Source: Clonostachys chloroleuca
Taxonomy: Eukaryota; Ascomycota; Sordariomycetes; Hypocreales; Bionectriaceae
Length of the DNA: 64,000 nt
Direction: 5' to 3'
Assembly (NCBI GenBank): GCA_037952775.1
Contig: JBANAY010000003.1
Coordinates: forward strand, 2,356,001 to 2,420,000
The notes below the pieces were generated by a model that worked only from the letters and a program-made list of their open reading frames with translations, made no database searches and was not told the DNA's origin. The translations under genes were made by a program, and so were the position numbers. Each line of letters opens with the position of its first letter. Within the stretch, counting starts at the first letter, position 1. This document shows, piece after piece, positions 57,882 through 64,000 of this stretch.

Positions 57882-58337
57882 CTAGGCATCAAGTGGCCGA
57901 CCAGCTTCGAGGGCCTCCCGGTATATCACCAAGCTCGGTTTCGCATCGGCGCGCAGTATCTCTTTAGGTTCCCAATGCTTTGACTGACTCCATCATGTAG
58001 CGATGAGATGTGGTGTTGCCGAAAAAGTATTTATGGGTGGTGGCACGGATGACGGTATCGATGCTCGCGTCTGATCGCTTGGTCGCTTTCCCCATTGCTG
58101 GAGGGCTAGAACATCTGCGTGAGAGGTTGGCGTGGACCTGGCAATGCGGTAGTTGGGTGTTTTCTTACCCGTGGAAAGACTCTTTATCAAGTAATCGAGA
58201 AAGCGTTTGCGTGTACTAGATGTTGGGTTGATGGGGGCAAAGAGACTTCTGGTGTTTTGTGATTGATTCTGGTTTGTTTTTCCGCGTGGCTTCGGTTCTG
58301 CCGAGGTCTGGATTTCTTCTATTGCGACAGGACACAC
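57882..58337 (-). pseudogene. Unrecognised ORF series broken by at least two frame changes
   Basis: Three consecutive minus-strand reading frames each look like coding sequence and abut in order. First comes a basic segment with TRKRFLDYLIKSLSTGKK and SHADVLALQQWGK. Next is a frame reading GKATKRSDASIDTVIRATTH with GNTTSHRYMMESVKAL. Third is a frame reading HWEPKEILRADAKPSLVIYR and EALEAGRPLDA before a stop at 57882. Adding one G to the G4 run before the second segment joins the first two. The second junction, near 57975, needs another shift. No ATG opens the first segment, so the true start is not known. It could be a real small gene damaged by base-calling errors, or a decayed gene. I do not recognise the family. 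Confidence 0.4.
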
Positions 58338-58924
58338 TTACCATGTAGATTTGATCATTTCTTGTAAGTGCTTATACCTTTGATACTGACGTTACGTACC
58401 TGGTTGTAGCTCCCTGTCAGACAAATCTGGTTTTGCGAGACCCAAGGAATAGACTGAACAGCAAAAGAGAGAGAAAGCCCCTGCTAGAAAAGCAAGATCC
58501 CGCCCACCCAGGCTTTTTGTGATCAAGCAGCCTTGACTTGGGGAAATAATAGATGAGAGAAGAAAATGGATAAGATTAAAGAAAGAGAGAAGCAGATTGG
58601 AAGAGTGGAAGAGGGAGAATAGGCAGGAGAGCGAAGAAAATGTCCCCTCCATCCCTGACGGTTAGATACCACGTCTCGAGGAGACTAGCTGACGCAATCC
58701 CCCATGCCTTTCATAATGCGTACACTATGAGTAGGACATGGAATTTTACACCGGGATGTCGCTAGCTGCAGGAGATTGGCGGCAGTGCAGCACCAGGAAA
58801 ATGGGAATCCCAGCCAGAGAAGGAAAGAGAGGTTGTGGCCAGATAAGATGATTGAAGGGGTAGTTTTTGATGATGATGAAGATGTGTAATGATGAAGATG
58901 AAGAGGATGGCTGTGATGATCTAT

Positions 58925-58988
58925 GCTGAAGGAAGAAAAGGCTGAAGGAAGAAAAGGCTGAAGGAAGAAAAGGCTGAAGGAAGAAGAG
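58925..58988. repeat. Tandem repeat, 16-nt unit, four copies
   Basis: Unit GCTGAAGGAAGAAAAG, repeated at 58925, 58941, 58957 and 58973. The first three copies are identical and the last ends AAGAG instead of AAAAG. Near-perfect identity points to recent expansion by slippage. It is not in a recognised gene. Confidence 0.9.
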
Positions 58989-59909
58989 TTAAGTGAAGTG
59001 GTGGGTCATCTGTTTGTACCACCAAGGCTGCCTGCTTCAATTTTAGGCAGGCATGTTACGGCATCTTCATAGAAACTGTGAAAAGCACTTCACCATGTGT
59101 GGGTTCTTGCAAGTGCGGTTGGGTTTTACAAGTGAATTGGCTTTTGGCACAGAGTCTGCATCTATATCACAAGACTTTAGAAACTGTCACTCCTATTGCT
59201 CGACTCACTTTGCATACACCGTGCAAGTGACTCTCTTCCAGTACTTAAGTTAAAGTCACATCAGTAAGTCTCACCAAATCTCGAATTTCTACTGAGATTC
59301 TCTGCATGCCTCGTTGCAGGACGGATATACATCCACCCCAGAGCCGGCCAGTTACCAACCAAAGACAAAGACTACGGCAGGCCGCAATGTCACCATTCTC
59401 CCTCGCCAGCACCGCCTTGATGGGAATAATTAGGTATTTAGTGATGCAGGTGCACGGATTACCTAAGAAACATCCTGGTGATGTGCACAATGTGTGGTGA
59501 TGCAGAGTTTATTGGTATGTCGCATTGTAGACCATGGAACCCGTTCGACTGTATCTGCCTAAACTCTTCCGGAAGTGTGCAAAGCAAAAGCGCAAACGAA
59601 GATCTAAAGTACAACTAGTTCCAGTTTTGTCGACCTTTTCCCCAATTCGCCTTCCTTCTCTCGCCTTACTTTGCCTTGGGCTGTGCCTTCAGCCGCCGTT
59701 ATTCTCTTCTTTCTTTGCGGCGTGAGTCCGTAATGGGTACTGCAGGCCAAACAAGAAACATGGAGATAATTGACCAAGACACCCCCCAATTTTTCTTGAA
59801 ACTCGATGTGTAAGCAAACAGTTTTATTTACCAATTCTGGCTACAACTATCTACAACCAGAGAGTTGATTGTGCTGCTAGTAGTATCCGGGCAAACACCT
59901 TGCCCATTG

Positions 59910-59930
59910 TTTTTTTTTTTTTTTTTTTTT
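59910..59930 (+). repeat. Poly-T tract (21 T)
   Basis: An uninterrupted run of 21 T on the plus strand, in the promoter or leader of the coiled-coil gene that starts at 60101. Such tracts exclude nucleosomes in fungal promoters. The exact length is unreliable in this assembly. Confidence 0.8.
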
Positions 59931-60100
59931 CAATTATCCAGCAAGCTTTTGACCATAGGTTTTGATTGTAAGCTCAGCCCCATTATGTTCACAAGGTGCT
60001 CATTGTGTACAATTGCCTCCCTTTCCTGCTCTACTACTTCCCACATCTCATCCTTTGTTATCCACCTCCCAGCCACAAAGCACCGGGGCTAACTATAAAT

Positions 60101-60715
60101 ATGAAGGACACGCCACGCACTGGAAAAAAAGTGGTGGAAGTGGTTATCAATAATTCCCACTCCCCAAGTCCACATAACTCCCACGACCAAACCGCCCAAC
60201 TAGAGGCGAGCGACAGCTCAGACGACACTGAGCTGAATACCCCTCGGCCTGAACGCCGTCGTTTCGACAATAACCTCGACCGAATCGCTCCGCAAGAGGA
60301 TGAAAACTACCCAAATGACCGCCAACCTAAGGAAAGAGAGTCTGTTCCTTCGAGCCCTACTTATGACAAGCAGGTCACTGAGATTCTATCCCAACTCACA
60401 ATAGTGAATACCAAGCTGGAGGAGATTGGATCAAGAACAGAAAACCAGGTTCATGACCTCAAAAAGGAAGTTGAAACTCTCAATAAGACATTCTCCCTAA
60501 AGGAAACCCAACTTGAGGAAACTGAGAAAGAGATGGTATATATGCTAGAGCAAAAGTCAGATCAATGGAGGGAGGAGCTGATGAAGACGGCTGCCGATTG
60601 GAAGGATGAGCTGCAGAGGATGGCTGTAGATTGGAAGGATGAGCTTATTGAAAGCCTTCTTCATAGGAACCCCAGTCACGTTTCTCTGCAATGGACACAT
60701 AGGAAGGTGGAGTGA
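60101..60715 (+). CDS. Coiled-coil hypothetical protein with a short internal repeat
   Basis: A single open frame of 204 residues from the ATG at 60101 (MKDTPRTGKKVVEVVINN). Upstream in-frame residues are hydrophobic and not protein-like, so the later ATG is preferred. The first half is polar and disordered, rich in Ser, Asp and Pro. The second half, from about residue 95, is a strong coiled coil (LTIVNTKLEEIGSRTENQVH, then LKKEVETLNKTFSLKETQLE). Near the end an 11-residue pattern repeats: TAADWKDELQR, MAVDWKDELIE, with a third related copy (SDQWREELMK) before them. I do not recognise the family. Proteins of this style form lineage-specific, poorly conserved families in Eurotiales. Confidence 0.55.
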   Translation: MKDTPRTGKKVVEVVINNSHSPSPHNSHDQTAQLEASDSSDDTELNTPRPERRRFDNNLDRIAPQEDENYPNDRQPKERESVPSSPTYDKQVTEILSQLTIVNTKLEEIGSRTENQVHDLKKEVETLNKTFSLKETQLEETEKEMVYMLEQKSDQWREELMKTAADWKDELQRMAVDWKDELIESLLHRNPSHVSLQWTHRKVE

Positions 60716-60781
60716 AATCATGAATCACTCTGCGAAGATACTCGGATATCGCCGTCGTACGTGTCTGTGCCTGGTGTCTTT

Positions 60782-61340
60782 TCACGTTTGGTAAAGATGA
60801 CCAGAGAGCTTAGAGGCACCGATTGGGGCCATTGACCCGTTGAGAGCATAATTTTCATCCTCTTTATTCATATGCTTAACATCCCCCTCACGGGAGCATT
60901 GGAGGAGAACCTTGTCTTCAAAATGAGCAGCGTGTCTAATCTTGCCCCTTGGAAGCCACAGATCGAGCATTTGCAAGATCTCGTTCCCACTGGTGGCACT
61001 ATCAGATAAGCAGAAGATGCCAAAGGAGAATCTTGTTCCTTTAAAAGGGAAGTATCTGAATGATGGAGTTAGTGGAGACAAAGGAAATCATACCAGTGTC
61101 ACATACTAGTGTCCAAAGGCCCGGTTGATCTTAGGCCTGGAGATTTACTCTTATACACAAGTACGTTGCAGAGAAACAAGTTATCTTCGCTTTGACTTTA
61201 CTCAACCTTTTATTTGTCCATAATGTTAGCCTACGACTCCATGTTGTGATTGGTGGTTGGGGACTCTGGGACAGTGTCAACGCCAGGGCTGATAACCAGT
61301 GAGTTGGATGATGTGTAATGATTAGGCTGAGCTTCTTCAA
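60782..61340 (-). pseudogene. Possible decayed or frame-broken ORF series, unrecognised
   Basis: Minus-strand frames line up in order. A segment with KITCFSATYLCIRVNLQ is followed, one base out of frame, by PKINRAFGH. A GTATGT donor, a CACTAAC branch and a TTCAG acceptor then come before a long frame reading FPFKGTRFSFGIFCLSDSAT, LDLWLPRGKIRHAAHFED and GSMAPIGASKLSGHLYQ. Balanced composition and an apparent intron suggest former or present coding capacity. At least two one-base shifts are needed to join the pieces. The family is unknown, and chance is a real alternative. Confidence 0.3.
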
Positions 61341-61719
61341 CTAGGATAAGGTAGATGATTGCTCCAAACCCCTTTTTAGAGATATATCTGGCTAGCCGGA
61401 TTTTTCCTTTAATCAGTGGTTCTAGGAGACTGTAGCACACGGCTGTTTGAGAACCTGTATATCCCGAGTTGATTCCTGCTAGCAATCAGGTTTCATGTAA
61501 GCGAGAGATGTGCCAGAGCCACCATTTCCGGGACCGTCCTTTGCACCTTCTATTCACATCTCCTAAAACCACATCAGCTAATGGCTGAGTCTCTTCCACA
61601 ATTTTTTCTTCTTGACTTCATCTTTCATCTCTTATATGACTTTCGTTGATTTTCTCTTTTATACTACCTTGCTGAGTTTTCGACTCGTCTGGCTGTGAAG
61701 GCTAGTATCTTGATTAACA
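61341..61719. other. Promoter side of the coiled-coil gene at 61720
   Basis: The CT-rich plus-strand sequence at about 61550-61680 looks like a fungal promoter or leader. A short minus-strand frame extends in from the left. No gene is supported. Confidence 0.4.
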
Positions 61720-62803
61720 ATGGCCGGGAATTCGAAGGACAAGGCCCACCGCGATGACAATGATGAGAATGAGGGCATCGAAGTAACATTCAAGAACGAA
61801 CGGACTTTGCTCTACTGGCGGAATGATGACGGAGATGCTGGCGCTGAATGCAGCGTTCTACCTAGTACTTGGTCCCTTACAGCAACCGTCAGTATGCCTC
61901 CGCGAGGAAACCCAATAATTTACTTTCACATTAAGGTGAAAAAAGAGATATTTCTCTTTATTATACCTCTGGGAAATGTTGAATCAATATCAACCGCTCT
62001 TAGTGTGGATATAAGGGCATTCCCGGGCACTACCATCGGACCAAAAAATGGTGTACCGTCAACATTCATCTCATGAATCCTGGTGTATTAGCCAAGAAAT
62101 CGGTTCCTGAAACTATAAATCTTGCAGAAATACCACAGGAGCTGAAGGAGTTGGCTTCGACCATGAGTATTTCTGCTCTTCTGCCCATTAGGCACAAAAA
62201 GAAACTCGATCGCCTTCCCCATTTGTTGATGTGCCTTGATAAAACCCCCGACGACATAGGGGACCTGCTCCGAACCCATGATCCGCTGCAAATAATTAGA
62301 GTCAATGAATCTGGTGCAGATAACAAAGCTCTACCACCCGCCTACCTAGCCCAGATGGAAAGTAAGCGCGCTTTCTTTTTATCCTTGATTCTCTTTTCTT
62401 CTTTTCTTCTTTTTTTTTTCTCGGTTCTATTCTCTCTAACTATGGGAGCTTAGAACAGCCGCACAACCAAGAAGAGGAAATCTCTCCATGTCAGAGAGTC
62501 ATAACGCCTCCGGTTGAGACTGAAGGCCGCGTAAAAGCGCGACTAGAGCGATCAGACCAGCAGGCCAAGACTGGGCTTGATGAACCTTGTCAAAGCAGGA
62601 CACAGGTTGATGAATCTCTGCTTTCCCGCATCGAAAAACTAGAACAGAGGGTTCATTGGATAACAAGCGATGTTGATGACGCAAGCAACAAAGCTAGGGA
62701 TGCAATTTATGACTTCCGACAAGAGATGAATATACTCAGTGAGAAGTTTAGCGAGGATTGCCAAGAGTTGATCGACGGCCTTCGTAAAGATTTTGAGGGA
62801 TAG
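61720..62803 (+). CDS. Lineage-specific hypothetical protein with C-terminal coiled coil, one apparent frameshift
   Basis: Two exons (61720-62361 and 62454-62803; intron with GTAAGC donor, TCTAAC branch and TTAG acceptor) encode 330 residues if one missing base is allowed. The N-terminal part starts MAGNSKDKAHRDDNDENEG and contains FKNERTLLYWRNDDGDAGAE. The middle has PQELKELASTMSISALLPIR and a conserved-looking LPPAYLAQME just before the splice. The C-terminus is a coiled coil (LLSRIEKLEQRVHWITSDVD). The frame jumps at or near the A6 run at 62043-62048. One extra A joins TTIGPK to KWCTVNIHLMNPG and gives a continuous chain. Its composition resembles poorly characterised multi-copy proteins of Penicillium and Aspergillus (from memory). 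No function is known. Confidence 0.6.
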
Positions 62804-63678
62804 CTCATGGAGGAGATGCGCGAAAAGAGAGACGAGATTATTAACACTATATTTCATGGTGATAACTACAGATTGGATATTTTTTTTTACGGGAACAGGC
62901 CTCAATCGATTGAGGAAGAGGAGAGTAACTGATAGACGAGGTATCAAGTAACTCATCTCCTTTGCCACCTTGATTCGAAAGCAAATGAGAGGACCCACTC
63001 GCTTAGGCGTGCCGACTTAATGTGTAAGGAGAATAGAAGCTTCATTTAGATCAATCAGCACACCGAGCGTTTGTTGACGACCGATCGACTTTATGTTGCT
63101 GTTTACGAATTGATTGTCTCAGTGACTAACGGTGAGGTTTGGCTTCTCGCGATCACTCGTCTGAACAGATTATAGCCAGGCTGGTCTTCAAGCTATAAGC
63201 TGTCGCGATGGGCACCTAGCCACTTGAATTGAAGGCAGCCACGACAGCCAGATCAGGGCCAGCTGCTGAATCTAATCAAGCCTAGTAAACTATAAAGGCT
63301 TCAAGTTCTTCGATAAATTAAGTTCTTTTATAATACATACTGAAAGTATATTATATAAATGAGTCGAATGTTACTTTCCCCATTACTACTTAGTAATAGG
63401 TATATAGCTAGCTTTTTTTTTTTTTCTGGAAAACTACAAAGGTAGATTTCTTAGGTTATCACTGTTTAGAGCCTTCTACTAATCTACTATGCCGCCTTGA
63501 TAGTGGGGCAATTGCAACCAACAACCAAATTCGCCACACCGCTTACCATATTCGACTTCCTAGAATATTCCCCCTAGTTGCCTGGGCGATAAGATAAGGA
63601 TCCTAGGTTTCTTGATGCCGGCGCGATCAGCCGCGAAACCTCATCAGAGACCACCATTTGAAATCACACCACGCAAGA
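62804..63678. other. Intergenic region upstream of cwc2
   Basis: About 875 bases, AT-rich around 63300-63430, with a T13 tract near 63413-63425. No gene, tRNA or transposon is recognised. The cwc2 leader occupies the last part. Confidence 0.45.
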
Positions 63679-64000
63679 ATGGCCGACGAGACCGCGCAGA
63701 TCGAGACGGCTCCGACTGCTGAGCAGATCGATAATGAGGCCGGTGCACTTGTCACGACCAACACCGAGGTCGCGCCGCCGACGGGGAAGAAAGTTGTGAA
63801 GAAGATTATTCGAAAGAAGAGACGACCTGCGCGCGTACAAGTCGACCCAGATACCATCAGCTCGGAACCGCCGCCGCAGACGGGAACAATCTACAACATC
63901 TACTACAACAAATGGGCCGGAGGCGACAAGGACCAGCTCGTGCAGACCAAGTCGAAGGGCCGCTGCAATGTCGCAAAGGACAGCGGATACACAGAGGCAG
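63679..64000 (+). CDS. cwc2: Pre-mRNA splicing factor Cwc2, 5' part only
   Basis: The frame opens at ATG 63679 (MADETAQIETAPTAEQ) and runs off the right edge after 107 codons. After an acidic leader comes a very basic stretch (KKVVKKIIRKKRRPARVQVD). The family block follows: TGTIYNIYYNKWAGGDKDQ, then SKGRCNVAKDSGYTEA. In Cwc2 this precedes a CCCH zinc finger and an RRM, which lie outside the window. Cwc2 belongs to the Prp19-associated complex and contacts U6 snRNA in the active spliceosome in the nucleus. Confidence 0.85.
   Translation, partial: MADETAQIETAPTAEQIDNEAGALVTTNTEVAPPTGKKVVKKIIRKKRRPARVQVDPDTISSEPPPQTGTIYNIYYNKWAGGDKDQLVQTKSKGRCNVAKDSGYTEA

Larger units (their letters stand above)
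58338..60100. other. Gene-poor region with simple repeats
   Basis: About 1.76 kb without a supported gene. It contains GAT/GAA-rich simple sequence near 58865-58910, a four-copy 16-nt tandem repeat at 58925-58988 and a T21 tract at 59910-59930. It lies upstream of the coiled-coil gene at 60101. Confidence 0.5.

Noticed and set aside
58392..58652. A hydrophobic 86-codon minus-strand frame as a membrane protein
   Set aside because: Its hydrophobicity comes from the purine-rich, low-complexity plus strand. It has no conserved motif.
1..64000. CRISPR arrays, prophage, insertion sequences or intact retrotransposons
   Set aside because: No regularly spaced repeats, long terminal repeats, terminal inverted repeats, reverse transcriptase or transposase motifs were seen.

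Overview
The window is chromosomal DNA of a filamentous ascomycete, most likely a eurotiomycete close to Aspergillus or Penicillium (inference). The evidence is short GT-AG introns of about 48-90 nt with CTAAC-like branch sites, intron-rich genes on both strands, a nuclear tRNA-Tyr with its own intron, and ascomycete orthologues (Sec16, Neo1, Hus1, Aim32, Cyc2, Vhc1, Spo12, Cwc2, a formin-like N-terminus). There is no operon structure, phage or CRISPR array, and I found no recognisable transposon.

Layout. 1-7.6 kb: the 5' end of a probable SepA formin (-), a 2.8-kb gene-poor stretch, a small membrane protein (+), a RING-like protein with an in-frame amber codon (-), and the checkpoint clamp gene hus1 (+). 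7.9-19.2 kb: sec16 (-) and the P4-ATPase gene neo1 (+), divergent. 19.4-25.5 kb: three minus-strand genes, cyc2, aim32 and an Avt3/Avt4-type vacuolar amino-acid transporter. 27.2-34.6 kb: a pyruvate/2-oxo-acid decarboxylase (-), a Zn2Cys6 regulator (-) and an Aro8-type aminotransferase (+), together a candidate Ehrlich-type catabolic module. 36-42.5 kb: vhc1 (+), a CobW/G3E GTPase (-) and a 105-residue protein (+). 43.1 kb: intron-containing tRNA-Tyr(GTA). 43.4-51 kb: a PPPDE-thioredoxin-PUL protein (-), the Golgi GDPase gda1 (+), a conserved fungal protein (-) and the Rab7 GTPase ypt7 (+). 52-57 kb: a peroxisomal (SKL-ending) acyl-CoA dehydrogenase (+), spo12 (+) and the DRG1-type GTPase rbg1 (-), which has a 15-nt microexon. 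57.8-62.8 kb: poorly conserved, partly frame-broken ORFs, two coiled-coil proteins and simple repeats. 63.7-64 kb: the 5' end of the splicing factor gene cwc2 (+).

A dominant feature of the sequence is a set of single-base frame breaks in otherwise well-conserved genes. hus1, sec16, cyc2, avt and the decarboxylase each lose frame exactly at a G5 or C5 run, and adding one base to the run restores a full-length family member. Similar one-base breaks occur in vhc1, in the coiled-coil gene at 61.7 kb, in the ORF near 58 kb and in the Zn2Cys6 regulator. Because sec16 is an essential gene in yeast, I read most of these as base-calling or assembly deletions rather than biology. An automatic annotation would split or truncate these genes.

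Many of the recognisable genes act in membrane traffic and organelle function: COPII sites (sec16), Golgi/endosome lipid flipping (neo1), Golgi nucleotide-sugar cycling (gda1), the vacuole (ypt7, avt, vhc1), mitochondria (cyc2, aim32) and the peroxisome (acyl-CoA dehydrogenase). The only stretch that looks like a functional gene cluster is the decarboxylase-regulator-aminotransferase trio.
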